Below are positions 25,904 to 35,217 of a stretch of 64,000 nucleotides of DNA, one piece after another (the first letter of the stretch is position 1; each line of letters opens with the position of its first letter). The stretch is from CAWFKW01 sp963816535 (GTDB lineage Bacteria > Bacteroidota > Ignavibacteria > Tepidaquicellales > OLB5). The notes beneath the pieces were generated by a model. That model saw only the letters and a list, made by a program, of their open reading frames with translations, was not told the DNA's origin and ran no database searches. The translations under genes and the position numbers were made by a program. The stretch covers positions 248,001-312,000 of the forward strand of contig CAWFKW010000001.1 in assembly GCA_963816535.1 (NCBI GenBank), in the 5' to 3' direction.

Positions 25904-27944
25904 CGATCAGAATACCGGTTATGTAGTTGGTTCGAATGGAATAATCCTTAAAAATACAACAGGATCAAATAACTGGGCTACGATAAATGGGAATACGATT
26001 AATGATTTGTACGGGATATATTTCTTTGATGTGAATCACGGATATATAGTTGGAGCCGGCGGTTTGATCATGAACACAACCGATGGCGGCGCCACATGGA
26101 CTCATATTGTGGCCGATAGCCGTTACGCGCTCAGGAGCATCACTTTTGTGAACCAGAACAAAGGATTTATAGCTGGTGATAATGGTGAACTATACCGGAC
26201 TACTACGGGGCTTTATGGCTGGATGCCAATATCATTGACCTCGCGAAACCTGCGAAAAGTTGTAGCTACTGATTCACTGCATATCTTCGCTGTTGGTGAT
26301 AGCGGTGTTTTTCTGAAGTCTGTTAATGGCGGTTTGAACTGGACGACTCAAACAGTCGGCACAGGAAACATTTATGCAGTTGCATTCAGAGATTCACTGA
26401 ATGGAATTATTTATCCGTATAATTCACCCGTTCAAAGAACCACTAACGGAGGGGTTACATGGGTGAATCAATCGCAATTCTATAACGATGAATATATGTC
26501 CGCTAAATTTGTCAATTCCATGACTGGATATGCTGTGGGTATCCAGAACCCTATAATCAGAACAACAGATGGCGGACTTAACTGGGCTGTTTGGGGTTCA
26601 GGCAGATTGATGGGGATGGATGCGATCTATGACATTTGTCCGGTAGATTCATTTACAGCATTTTGCTGCGGATTGCGCGGCTTTGTAATAAAAAGCGTTG
26701 ACACGGTAAATGCAATGTTCCATTACTACCAAACTCCTCTTGGCGGAGCCAGAGTATCGCTTTCAAGTATATCATTCCTTAATGCCAATACCGGAGCAAT
26801 GATCGGAAACTCAACTTACTTCTATACTACAAACGGCGGTGCACTATGGCAGTTGAAATACATACTAAGCAGCAACTGGTTTGAAGGCATGCAATACCTG
26901 ATAGGAGCAAAGATGGTACCGCCAGCCAGCGCCTACAGGATGGGATACTCGCAACCTGCGCAGGGATTTGCAACTTCATGGCTTGAGCATTCAACAGATG
27001 GCGGTATTACCTGGAACGGCCCGTTTGGGTTCTCAACTTATTCCATGGGCGGATTCTTTGGCAGGGAGTGTGAAGTTCAGGGAACAGCTTATATTACCAG
27101 CTACGGCGGTATATTAAAGAATACCGGCACCGGTGGGTGGGTTCAGCAATATTACAATAATACTTACTATCCGGGCGGCATAACATTTGCAAATCCAAAT
27201 ACTGGTTTTGCTTGTGGGGGTGGCTCTGTCTCGGGAATCCTCCGTACTACAAACGGCGGAACAAACTGGAATTTTCAGTCACTTGGTGTCAACCATTTAC
27301 CCGGTATCGGATTATTGAGGCCTTCCGGTGTCGGGTACATTGCGGGTGATTCATCATTTATTATGCGCACTTACGACTTTGGCGCAAACTGGACTTTGCT
27401 TTCATCCGGAGGTAATCAGAGTATTCAGGACATGAATTTTGTTACTGATAATGTTGGTTGGTACCTTGGTCAGGCAGGTTATCCAGGACCAAGGCGATTA
27501 TTCTATACAAACAATGGCGGTACAGATTTCCAGCAGCTGCAATCACTGATGAATTTTAATGTTAACGGATTTTCGTTCGTTGATGCGAATACCGGTTACG
27601 TATGCGGAGATTCAGGAGTAGTACTCAAAACAACCAACGGCGGCATTACATTTGTAAACCCGGCTATAGAAAATCTGCCTAAGGAATTTTCATTATCTCA
27701 AAACTATCCCAATCCGTTTAATCCAAATACGGTTATCAAGTTCCAGGTTGCAAGTTACAAGTTTGTAAAATTGGCGGTGTATGATGTTTTGGGCAGGGAA
27801 GTTGTTAAGCTTATCAATCAGCAAATGCAGCCGGGAAATTATTCGGTTGATTGGGATGGGACAAATTATCCGTCTGGAGTTTATTTTTATAAGCTAACAA
27901 CAGGGGATTTTGTTCAAACTAAGAAAATGGTTTTAGTAAAATAA
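25785..27944 (+). CDS. T9SS-exported YCF48-type propeller protein, array member 3
   Basis: This 719-residue paralogue of member 2 has an identical signal peptide and first 40 residues. It contains YCF48-type repeats (YGIYFFDVNHGYIVGAGGLIM, TTDGGATW), a divergent central part, and a C-terminal T9SS domain (FSLSQNYPNPFNPNT, linker VASYKF). Codons near residues 59-103 are in a 134-bp tract identical at the DNA level to member 4, while its first 120 bp are identical to member 2. It is therefore a mosaic of its neighbours. It lies 8 nt after member 2 and 15 nt before member 4, and it should be secreted like the others. Confidence 0.87.
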   Translation: MKTITVILLMLLAQISFSQNSDWVYRNPNPQNDFYGIKFFDQNTGYVVGSNGIILKNTTGSNNWATINGNTINDLYGIYFFDVNHGYIVGAGGLIMNTTDGGATWTHIVADSRYALRSITFVNQNKGFIAGDNGELYRTTTGLYGWMPISLTSRNLRKVVATDSLHIFAVGDSGVFLKSVNGGLNWTTQTVGTGNIYAVAFRDSLNGIIYPYNSPVQRTTNGGVTWVNQSQFYNDEYMSAKFVNSMTGYAVGIQNPIIRTTDGGLNWAVWGSGRLMGMDAIYDICPVDSFTAFCCGLRGFVIKSVDTVNAMFHYYQTPLGGARVSLSSISFLNANTGAMIGNSTYFYTTNGGALWQLKYILSSNWFEGMQYLIGAKMVPPASAYRMGYSQPAQGFATSWLEHSTDGGITWNGPFGFSTYSMGGFFGRECEVQGTAYITSYGGILKNTGTGGWVQQYYNNTYYPGGITFANPNTGFACGGGSVSGILRTTNGGTNWNFQSLGVNHLPGIGLLRPSGVGYIAGDSSFIMRTYDFGANWTLLSSGGNQSIQDMNFVTDNVGWYLGQAGYPGPRRLFYTNNGGTDFQQLQSLMNFNVNGFSFVDANTGYVCGDSGVVLKTTNGGITFVNPAIENLPKEFSLSQNYPNPFNPNTVIKFQVASYKFVKLAVYDVLGREVVKLINQQMQPGNYSVDWDGTNYPSGVYFYKLTTGDFVQTKKMVLVK
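25959..26092 (+). repeat. 134-bp identical tract shared with array member 4
   Basis: Every base matches 28134-28267, while the flanking bases on both sides differ between the two genes. Such an island of identity, in a family with otherwise diverged sequence, suggests gene conversion or recent shared ancestry. Confidence 0.92.
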
Positions 27945-27959
27945 TTTAATTGTATATTC

Positions 27960-30131
27960 ATGAAATCACTTATATCATTTATTTTGTTATTTCTTTCTTC
28001 CTTAGTTTATTCGCAGAACAGCGATTGGGTCTACAGGAATCCATTGCCGCAAAATGATTTTTATGGTATAAAATTCTTTGACCAAAATACCGGTTATGTA
28101 GTCGGTTCGAATGGAATAATCCTGAAAAATACGACAGGATCAAATAACTGGGCTACGATAAATGGGAATACGATTAATGATTTGTACGGGATATATTTCT
28201 TTGATGTGAATCACGGATATATAGTTGGAGCCGGCGGTTTGATCATGAACACAACCGATGGCGGCGCAACATGGACTCATATAGTAGCTGATAATCGTTA
28301 TGCTCTCAGGAGCATAACTTTTGTGAATCAAAACACCGGATTCATGGCAGGGGACCAGGGCGAGCTGTACAGAACTACAATCGGAATGTACGGCTGGATA
28401 CGTCAACCTGCAACAACCTCGAACCTCCGCTGTGTTTTTGCTCTTGATTCTCTTAGGATATTTGCGTGCGGCGACAGCGGAACATTTTTAAGATCGACTG
28501 ACGGAGGGTCTTCGTGGACAGTTCAGACAATCACTGCAAGTAATTTATTATCGGTGAATTTTGTTAATTCCTCAACAGGTTTTGTCAGCGCAGATCCCTA
28601 CCCCAATTTAAAGACAACCGATGGAGGTAACACGTGGAATCAGTTCAATTTTAATGCCTCAGGTCCGATTTATTCTATTAAATTTATTAATCAAAACACG
28701 GGTTTTGCGGTTGGTACAAACGGTCCGTTGCAGAAGACTATGGACGGAGGAGCAAACTGGCTCACGTGGTGTTCCGGACAACTGTTCAGCGGAAATACTT
28801 TTCTCGATATCAGCGTTATAGACTCCGGCCATGCATTTACATGTGGGACTCGCGGCTGGATATTGAAAAGTGTTGATACTACGGGTAATCTGAACGGCCA
28901 ATACAGTGTACCATTGGGCGGAAACAGATACCAGCTTTCCTCGATCTCTTTCTTAAATGAAAACACAGGCGAAATAATTGGCAACTCACAATATTTATAT
29001 ACGACAAATGGAGGACTGAACTGGACTATTAACCTTGTTGGCTCTAATTCCTGGTTTGAAGGAGGAGGCAGTATAAATGGAGCGAGACTTTTCTCCCCCA
29101 ATAGCGGGTATAGAACTCAGTATTTCGGCGGTATGGGTTTTAACATTAATTCAATAGAGAATTCAACAGACGGCGGACTCACATGGAACGGCCCGCGAAG
29201 TTTTGGCGTTATGAACGGGTTTCCCTTTCCCGGATTTTGTGAAGCAGGAGGGGTTACTTATTTAGTGGTAAACTACAGGCTTGTCTTGAAGAATAGCGGA
29301 TCAGGATGGGATACAGCATTATATACACCTTATAATTTGGGGCAGATCAATTTCATTAACGCTAATACAGGGGCCGTACTTGGGGGCTCAACAGTTGAGG
29401 GAGTTACGAGGACAACAAACGGCGGAGGAAATTGGTCATTTGCGCCTTTTGGTATCGAGCATCGCGGAAATGACATCCAATTACTTCCTTCGGGTGTAGG
29501 CTATGTTGCCGGGGACTCGAACTTTGTCATGAAAACCTATGATTATGGCGCAAATTGGACCTTGCTTTCTGTCAACGGGAATCTGCATATCGCTAATATT
29601 TTTTTTGCATCCGATAATACCGGATGGTATTTAGGCCAGACCGGGAGCTACCCAAATTACGATGGAAGACTTTATTACACTCCAAACGGCGGGACCAATT
29701 TCGTGCAGTTGCAGTCATTGCAGAATTTTAACGTGACCGGATTTTCGTTTGTTGATATTTCAACAGGCTATGTTTGCGGAGATTCAGGGGTAGTGCTCAA
29801 GACAACAAACGGCGGACTGACATTTATAAATACAACTTCATCAAATCTCCCTGATAAGTTTTTGTTGCGCCAGAATTTCCCCAATCCGTTTAATCCAGTA
29901 ACTAAAATTAAATTTGATATTCCGCCTGTAGGCCAAAGGCATGCCTTTGACACAAAGCTAATCATCTACGATGTTCTCGGCAGGGAAGTTGCAACGCTTA
30001 TCAATCAGCAGATGCAGCCGGGAAGTTATTCGGTTGATTGGGACGGGACCAATTATCCGAGCGGGGTATATTTTTATAGATTGGAAGCAGGGGATTATAT
30101 ACAATCTAAAAAAATGATTTTAATAAAATAA
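27960..30131 (+). CDS. T9SS-exported YCF48-type propeller protein, array member 4
   Basis: This 723-residue paralogue has its own signal peptide (MKSLISFILLFLSSLVYSQ), unlike that of members 2 and 3, followed by the shared NSDWVYRNPLPQNDFYGIKFF block. DNA near 28426-28505 is close to member 2 (24098-24177), whereas 28134-28267 is identical to member 3, so it combines stretches from both. The T9SS domain starts FLLRQNFPNPFNPVT, and its linker (PPVGQRHAFDTK) is encoded by a perfect 16-bp palindrome at 29934-29949. It is in the same dense gene cluster, 9 nt before member 5. Its biochemical role is unknown; only export and propeller fold are supported. Confidence 0.87.
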   Translation: MKSLISFILLFLSSLVYSQNSDWVYRNPLPQNDFYGIKFFDQNTGYVVGSNGIILKNTTGSNNWATINGNTINDLYGIYFFDVNHGYIVGAGGLIMNTTDGGATWTHIVADNRYALRSITFVNQNTGFMAGDQGELYRTTIGMYGWIRQPATTSNLRCVFALDSLRIFACGDSGTFLRSTDGGSSWTVQTITASNLLSVNFVNSSTGFVSADPYPNLKTTDGGNTWNQFNFNASGPIYSIKFINQNTGFAVGTNGPLQKTMDGGANWLTWCSGQLFSGNTFLDISVIDSGHAFTCGTRGWILKSVDTTGNLNGQYSVPLGGNRYQLSSISFLNENTGEIIGNSQYLYTTNGGLNWTINLVGSNSWFEGGGSINGARLFSPNSGYRTQYFGGMGFNINSIENSTDGGLTWNGPRSFGVMNGFPFPGFCEAGGVTYLVVNYRLVLKNSGSGWDTALYTPYNLGQINFINANTGAVLGGSTVEGVTRTTNGGGNWSFAPFGIEHRGNDIQLLPSGVGYVAGDSNFVMKTYDYGANWTLLSVNGNLHIANIFFASDNTGWYLGQTGSYPNYDGRLYYTPNGGTNFVQLQSLQNFNVTGFSFVDISTGYVCGDSGVVLKTTNGGLTFINTTSSNLPDKFLLRQNFPNPFNPVTKIKFDIPPVGQRHAFDTKLIIYDVLGREVATLINQQMQPGSYSVDWDGTNYPSGVYFYRLEAGDYIQSKKMILIK
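28134..28267 (+). repeat. 134-bp identical tract shared with array member 3
   Basis: Partner of 25959-26092, 2175 bp downstream. Confidence 0.92.
29934..29949. repeat. 16-bp palindrome in the T9SS linker of array member 4
   Basis: CAAAGGCATGCCTTTG is a perfect palindrome read in frame as part of GQRHAFDT. A longer version lies at 32114-32131, and an intergenic relative (GGCAGGCATGCCTTTG) at 44135-44150. Confidence 0.9.
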
Positions 30132-30140
30132 AAGACAATT

Positions 30141-32315
30141 ATGAAAATCATTACTTTAGTTCTTTTAGCAGTTTTTGCGCAGATTAGTTTTTCCCAAAAT
30201 TCACATTGGGTTTGGCAGAACCCTAATCCCCAAGGGAACAACTTAAGTTCCGTCTGTACAGTTGATTCAAACAATGTTTTCGCCGTTGGTGATTGTGGCA
30301 TTATCATCAGAAGTACAAACGGTGGAAACAACTGGAGCTTACTACAGTTTCCGGACACAAATCATTTGAATTCTATTTTTTTTGCAAACAATTTGACTGG
30401 ATGGATCGTCGGAGGCACTTACACCACAGATGTAATTCTGAAAACCACAAACGGTGGTGAAAGCTGGTCTAGGCAGGATTCAAATATAAACGGTTCAGAA
30501 TTGAGAGCGGTGTTTTTCAATGATGTTAATAACGGATATGCTGTTGGAGGCGCGACTTATGGAGCTAATGACTTCGGCATAATTATCAGGACTAGTGACG
30601 GCGGTACAAACTGGATGACTGTGAGCGGCAATTTCCCCCATGAATTTTACTCTTTGTGTTTTATTAATTCCTATACTGGGTGGGCTGGTTCCTCAGGTTC
30701 AGTTTACAAAACAACAGATGGCGGAATCAATTGGAATATAGAATATTCGGGTTTTGTTGGTCAGGTATCATCTATTAAGTTCGTAGATGCTTTAACGGGA
30801 TTCGTTAGCAAAGGCAGCTCATACAAATCCACAAACGGAGGTGTCGACTGGTCCAATATTAATATTTACGGCCTGTCGGTATCGTTTGCTAATCAATTGA
30901 CAGGATGGATAAGCGGAGCCGTGAACCCGACCAGATTATTTAAGACCACCGATTGCGGTATCACATGGATTTCATACAACATGTACCAGATTTCTAATAC
31001 TCTGAATGCCATTAGTTTTGCAAGCGCTGCAACAGGCTGGGCGGTGGGTTGGTACGGAGCAATTCAGAAGTCATCTAATGGAGGCGTGAACTGGGTCAAT
31101 CAGATTGGTGGAACAGTTGTGGAATCTGTAAAAGATGCTTTTTTTGTTGATGCCAATACTGGATATGTAGCTGGAGGGACTATGACTGGCCTCTTGGGGT
31201 CAATCCTGAAGACTTCTAACAGTGGCACAAGTTGGAATCTACAAGCTCAGCTGCCGGCCTTTTTGAATGGTGTTTATTTTGCTGACAACAATACGGGTTG
31301 GTCATGCGGCAATGGGTATGGCTCAAATTTTCAGGGTGAAATTTTCAAAACCACCGATGGCGGAAGTAACTGGGATATGCTCTATAATATGTTATACGAG
31401 GATTACACAAATATGAGGTTTTTTGACTATAACACGGGTTTTGTATTTGGTTACGGAAGTATAAGTGGACAAGGTCAGATATTAAGAACAACAGACGGAG
31501 GGAACAATTGGATAAATTATTATTTAGGTGCGCAAAGTGCAATTTTCAAGTCGTATTTTCTTGATGTTAATACGGGATGGGTTTGCTGTTCAAACGGCAA
31601 AGTTTTTTACACTACTAATTCAGGCACAAACTGGAACAGTACAGTCTCCAGTCTTAGTCCGGATCTGTATTCAATTTATTTCATTACCCAGAATACGGGG
31701 TGGGTAGGTGATAATGTCGGGTGGATTTACAAGACAACAAATAATGGCAATAGTTGGGTAAACCAATGTAGAAGTTCTTATCAAGTTACAGACATCAAGT
31801 TTTTTAATGAATCAACAGGATGGGCAGCGACTGGAGGTGGATCCGTTGTTTATACAACTGATGGAGGAGGAAACTGGTTAAATTACCCCAGATTTACATA
31901 CAATGGCATTGACAAGATTGTTTTCCTAAATCCGGATACCGGATGGATGTTTGGAGGTCAAGGAATGATTGTCAAGACGACAGATGCAGGCGGAATTATT
32001 TCGTCTGTCAAGCGAATTGGGCAATCTGTGCCTGTTGCATTTTACGTTTCTCAAAATTATCCAAATCCGTTTAACCCTGTTACTAAAATTAAATTTGATA
32101 TTCCGCCTGTAGGTCAAAGGCATGCCTTTGACACAAAGCTAATCATCTACGATGTTCTTGGCCGGGAAGTTGCAACTTTAATTAACCGTCAAATGCAGCC
32201 GGGAAGTTATTCGGTTGATTGGAATGGAACAAATTATCCAAGCGGGGTTTATTTTTATAAATTATCAATTAACAATGAACAATTAGCGGCAAGAAAGATG
32301 GTGTTAATAAAATGA
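30141..32315 (+). CDS. T9SS-exported YCF48-type propeller protein, array member 5
   Basis: This 724-residue protein has a signal peptide (MKIITLVLLAVFAQISFSQ) and a long, regular series of YCF48 repeats, with many copies of the form FFNDVNNGYAVGG...IIRTSDGGTNW. Its T9SS domain starts FYVSQNYPNPFNPVT. Its N-terminal block (NSHWVWQNPNPQGNN) is a diverged version of that in members 2-4, and the propeller shares little of their special loops. The linker again reads PPVGQRHAFDTK, encoded by an 18-bp palindrome. The final strand (LSINNEQLAARKMVLIK) is shared with member 6. Its stop overlaps the next start (ATGA), so translation is coupled. Confidence 0.87.
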   Translation: MKIITLVLLAVFAQISFSQNSHWVWQNPNPQGNNLSSVCTVDSNNVFAVGDCGIIIRSTNGGNNWSLLQFPDTNHLNSIFFANNLTGWIVGGTYTTDVILKTTNGGESWSRQDSNINGSELRAVFFNDVNNGYAVGGATYGANDFGIIIRTSDGGTNWMTVSGNFPHEFYSLCFINSYTGWAGSSGSVYKTTDGGINWNIEYSGFVGQVSSIKFVDALTGFVSKGSSYKSTNGGVDWSNINIYGLSVSFANQLTGWISGAVNPTRLFKTTDCGITWISYNMYQISNTLNAISFASAATGWAVGWYGAIQKSSNGGVNWVNQIGGTVVESVKDAFFVDANTGYVAGGTMTGLLGSILKTSNSGTSWNLQAQLPAFLNGVYFADNNTGWSCGNGYGSNFQGEIFKTTDGGSNWDMLYNMLYEDYTNMRFFDYNTGFVFGYGSISGQGQILRTTDGGNNWINYYLGAQSAIFKSYFLDVNTGWVCCSNGKVFYTTNSGTNWNSTVSSLSPDLYSIYFITQNTGWVGDNVGWIYKTTNNGNSWVNQCRSSYQVTDIKFFNESTGWAATGGGSVVYTTDGGGNWLNYPRFTYNGIDKIVFLNPDTGWMFGGQGMIVKTTDAGGIISSVKRIGQSVPVAFYVSQNYPNPFNPVTKIKFDIPPVGQRHAFDTKLIIYDVLGREVATLINRQMQPGSYSVDWNGTNYPSGVYFYKLSINNEQLAARKMVLIK
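32114..32131. repeat. 18-bp palindrome in the T9SS linker of array member 5
   Basis: TCAAAGGCATGCCTTTGA is a perfect palindrome in frame, at the same position and in the same reading frame as in member 4. Confidence 0.9.
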
Positions 32316-33613
32316 GGCTTCAATTAACAGGAGTAAAAATTTCGATTGCTAAAATATTTATTTTATGTATAATATTTATTTACCCGACTTTAAGGATTTA
32401 TTGTCAACAAGGGTGGATACTCCAAAATACAAATACGAATAAAAATATAAACCAACTTTTTTTTGTCAACTTAAATACGGGTTTTGCTGTAGGTAATGAG
32501 TCATTGCTTTTAAAAACTGTAAATAGCGGGCAATACTGGACCCAAATTAATAATCAGATTCCCGGAAATCTTAGAGTGATAAAATTTTTTGATATCAATA
32601 ACGGGGTAATTTTTTCGGACTCTTTCATCTATAGGACCACCAATAGCGGGAATAGTTGGAGCTTAGTTATGAGTAATGTACATATGGTTGATTGTTCCCT
32701 TGTAGATGAAAATACTCTGTATGCAAGTCTTAGCAGTCCGGGTGGGTCATGCATTACTCACACAACTGATAAAGGTTCCGGATGGAGCTTGATATATCCA
32801 TTAGGCCCTATTGCATTAAAAATAAGCTTTATAAATCCTTCAACAGGATTCGGTATATGTTTTCTGAATAATCCTCCTAATGAACGCTACGATCTATACA
32901 AAACAAATGATGAGCTACATTGGAATTTCATTAACAGCTTTAGCAGTCAATCGGGGTATGGTTTTTCAGGTTCGTTGTATTTTGTGAGCGCTGATACTGG
33001 CTTTTATAGTTTAAAGAATGAAACGGGAAATCATTTTTATAGGTACATTAATGGGGTTTACAATCAGTCCAATATTGATCATTTTCAAAATGGCATTTTT
33101 TTCATAAATGGTAAAACAGGCTGGGCTGTCTGTGATTCAGGTATTGTATGTAAAACTACCAATGGCGGAATTAACTGGTCATCGGGTTTTACTCCCGCTA
33201 ACGTTACGTTAAATTCGATACAGTTTTTAAACAATCTAACGGGATGGGCTTGCGGAGCAAATGGAGTAATAATGAAAACAACCGATGGAGGATTGACTTC
33301 GATAAATCAAGATATTACTAATGTTTGTGACAATTTTTCTCTCATGCAAAATTATCCCAATCCGTTTAACCCAAATACGAAGATCAAGTTTGATATTCCG
33401 AATTCAGTAGGGGTCGCATATATGCGACCCGTACAATTGAAAATATACGATGCATTAGGCAGGGAAGTTGTTAAGCTCGTCGACCGGCAAATGCAGCCGG
33501 GGAGTTATTCGGTTGAATGGGATGCGAGCGCTTACGCAAGCGGAGTTTATTTCTATCAATTGTCAATCGACAATGAACAATTGGCAGCCAGGAAAATGAT
33601 TCTTATTAAATAA
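32312..33613 (+). CDS. T9SS-exported YCF48-type propeller protein, array member 6 (short)
   Basis: This 433-residue protein has an N-terminal hydrophobic signal segment (about residues 11-32, IAKIFILCIIFIYPTLRIYC) and about six degenerate YCF48 repeats, including FINGKTGWAVCDSGIVCKTTNGGINW and a T9SS domain beginning FSLMQNYPNPFNPNT. It is roughly 300 residues shorter than members 2-5 but seems complete at both ends. The linker (NSVGVAYMRPVQLK) is encoded by a near-perfect copy of the palindrome found in the gene at 17272, although that gene lies outside the array. It overlaps member 5 by 4 bp. The role is unknown. Confidence 0.85.
   Translation: MRLQLTGVKISIAKIFILCIIFIYPTLRIYCQQGWILQNTNTNKNINQLFFVNLNTGFAVGNESLLLKTVNSGQYWTQINNQIPGNLRVIKFFDINNGVIFSDSFIYRTTNSGNSWSLVMSNVHMVDCSLVDENTLYASLSSPGGSCITHTTDKGSGWSLIYPLGPIALKISFINPSTGFGICFLNNPPNERYDLYKTNDELHWNFINSFSSQSGYGFSGSLYFVSADTGFYSLKNETGNHFYRYINGVYNQSNIDHFQNGIFFINGKTGWAVCDSGIVCKTTNGGINWSSGFTPANVTLNSIQFLNNLTGWACGANGVIMKTTDGGLTSINQDITNVCDNFSLMQNYPNPFNPNTKIKFDIPNSVGVAYMRPVQLKIYDALGREVVKLVDRQMQPGSYSVEWDASAYASGVYFYQLSIDNEQLAARKMILIK
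33407..33434. repeat. 28-bp palindrome (one mismatch) in the T9SS linker of array member 6
   Basis: Same sequence as 17451-17478 apart from one base in the right arm (ACCCGTAC instead of ACCCCTAC), so the two arms differ at one pair. It is in frame at the homologous linker. Confidence 0.93.
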
Positions 33614-33645
33614 TAATATTTTACCTCCAACTAACTAATAATAAA

Positions 33646-34620
33646 ATGAAAATGCGGAATGTTTTGATCTTAGTTTCATTTTTAACTTTTGTCATGGCTT
33701 CAAAAGCGCAGGTTAATTTAAGCGCTAAATACGAAAATATTGGCGCTAAAGGACTGACATATGTTTGCCAGGCATCCCGTAACTTTGTGACAGTTATTAA
33801 TACTGATAACGGCAAGCCTATTGGCAGGATTGGCTGCGGAAAAGGTCCATGCTGCATATGTTTCTCGCCAGACGGCAAATTTGGCTACGTCGCTGATTTT
33901 ATGTCAAATGACGTAACTGTATTTGATAAAAGCAATAATAACATAATTGCTACAGTAGAGGCAGGCGACCATCCTGAAACTGTTATGCCGGTTCAGGGCG
34001 GTAAATATATTTTAATTTCTCATGAATCTGCCGATGGCGACTGGGTATTAAATACTGCTGACAATACGATCCTCAAAAAGCTTGATGAAGGTATCGGGCA
34101 TCTGTACATGGTTGATAATCAGACAAAAATTTACCAGCCCCAAATATCTGCTCCGTTTTTATTTGTCATCGATCCCAATACGTTTGCAATAATCAAAAAA
34201 GTAAACACCGGCGGACGTCCTTTGGATATGACGTTCATAAATGATAAGTATGGTTATATAGCTAATTTTGACTTAAATGAACTTACTAAGATCGACGTGA
34301 AAACCGATTCAGTGGCTGGCCATGTTAAGAACACTAATCATGCCCGCGGGATAGCCTCAACATCTGACGGCAAGTTCATATATGTTGCCGACGTAGTTGA
34401 TGATAAGGTTAATGTTGTCAGCTCCGAAACAGATGAGATAATAGAAACAATCGAGGGATTTAAAATGCCTGTTGCTATTACAATATCTTCAGACGATAAA
34501 TTTGCGTACGTTGTTAACCAGGGCGCATCCAGCATTTCGGTTATTGACACGGGTTCAAGACAAATTGTTAAAACTATTTACGTTGCCGATAACCCCATAA
34601 ATATCCTGATAGATTATTAG
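33646..34620 (+). CDS. Exported YVTN-family beta-propeller protein
   Basis: This 324-residue protein has a signal peptide (residues 1-22, ending SKAQ) and about seven YVTN/NHL-like blades, for example FSPDGKFGYVADFMSNDVTV and TSDGKFIYVADVVDDKVNVV. It has no T9SS domain, so it probably stays in the periplasm. Cys-containing motifs early on (YVCQASRNF, GCGKGPCCICFSPDG) are unusual for the family and could bind metal or form disulfides. It starts 32 nt after array member 6 and is probably on the same transcript. YVTN proteins often accompany metal or cofactor-handling systems, but no partner here confirms that. The function is unassigned. Confidence 0.82.
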   Translation: MKMRNVLILVSFLTFVMASKAQVNLSAKYENIGAKGLTYVCQASRNFVTVINTDNGKPIGRIGCGKGPCCICFSPDGKFGYVADFMSNDVTVFDKSNNNIIATVEAGDHPETVMPVQGGKYILISHESADGDWVLNTADNTILKKLDEGIGHLYMVDNQTKIYQPQISAPFLFVIDPNTFAIIKKVNTGGRPLDMTFINDKYGYIANFDLNELTKIDVKTDSVAGHVKNTNHARGIASTSDGKFIYVADVVDDKVNVVSSETDEIIETIEGFKMPVAITISSDDKFAYVVNQGASSISVIDTGSRQIVKTIYVADNPINILIDY

Positions 34621-34710
34621 GATACGCCGGTTTGTCATAAGGAATATAGAATGATGCAAAGAAAAAAATGATTATATTGAGAGAATATTTGTTAAAATCG
34701 ATATGTGAGC

Positions 34711-35139
34711 ATGAGAACAGGTAAATTTCTTCTGATATTTTTGGCGACGTCGTTAATATTGATTTCATGTTCTTCTCCGTCTTTTAAAGTTCTCGACGCT
34801 GATGTGAATAACGGGATTGTAATGGAAGCTAAATATTGGCGGGGATTTTTCGAGTCGAAAGGAAACGGGTTTGGATTAAGGCTTACAAATAATTCAAACG
34901 GGCCGGTAATTAACGGAGTAATTATCCTGGATGATAAATATAAGCATACAATGGAAGGGCTGTACTCCGTGGAAAAAGGTTTGATAAAGGACAGCGTTAT
35001 CAGGAAAGGGGAACAGATAACTTTGCGATTTGATGAAGATATAAACAATCTCGATTACTTTGATGTGAACGAACAAAATTATATTCCTAAGACGGTTAAG
35101 CTTGAATATACTTCCGGCGCTGTGAAATGGAAGTTTTGA
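34711..35139 (+). CDS. Small putative lipoprotein of unknown function
   Basis: This 142-residue protein has an N-terminal hydrophobic stretch and a lipobox (LILISC, Cys at residue 20), so lipidation at the membrane is likely. The rest is a predicted beta-sandwich-like domain (FGLRLTNNSNGPVINGVIILDD) resembling generic FxLYD/DUF-type extracellular domains, without a diagnostic motif. I used the ATG at 34711; a GTG two codons upstream is possible. A strong bidirectional terminator follows. I do not recognise the family. Confidence 0.7.
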   Translation: MRTGKFLLIFLATSLILISCSSPSFKVLDADVNNGIVMEAKYWRGFFESKGNGFGLRLTNNSNGPVINGVIILDDKYKHTMEGLYSVEKGLIKDSVIRKGEQITLRFDEDINNLDYFDVNEQNYIPKTVKLEYTSGAVKWKF

Positions 35140-35165
35140 ACTAAATCATTCACAACAGAATAAAC

Positions 35166-35194
35166 AAAAAAGTCCGGCTAAGCCGGACTTTTTT
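35166..35194. terminator. Bidirectional intrinsic terminator
   Basis: AAAAAAGTCCGGC (35166-35178) pairs with GCCGGACTTTTTT (35182-35194) around TAA, with A and T runs at both ends, between convergent genes. Confidence 0.92.
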
Positions 35195-35217
35195 GTTTTC
35201 GAAATTCTTATTGCTGC

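Noticed and set aside
17272..33613. Photosystem II assembly factor (Ycf48/Hcf136) function for the propeller proteins
   Set aside because: Similarity is limited to the generic TTDGGxxW propeller repeat. These proteins have T9SS export domains and nothing photosynthetic is near.
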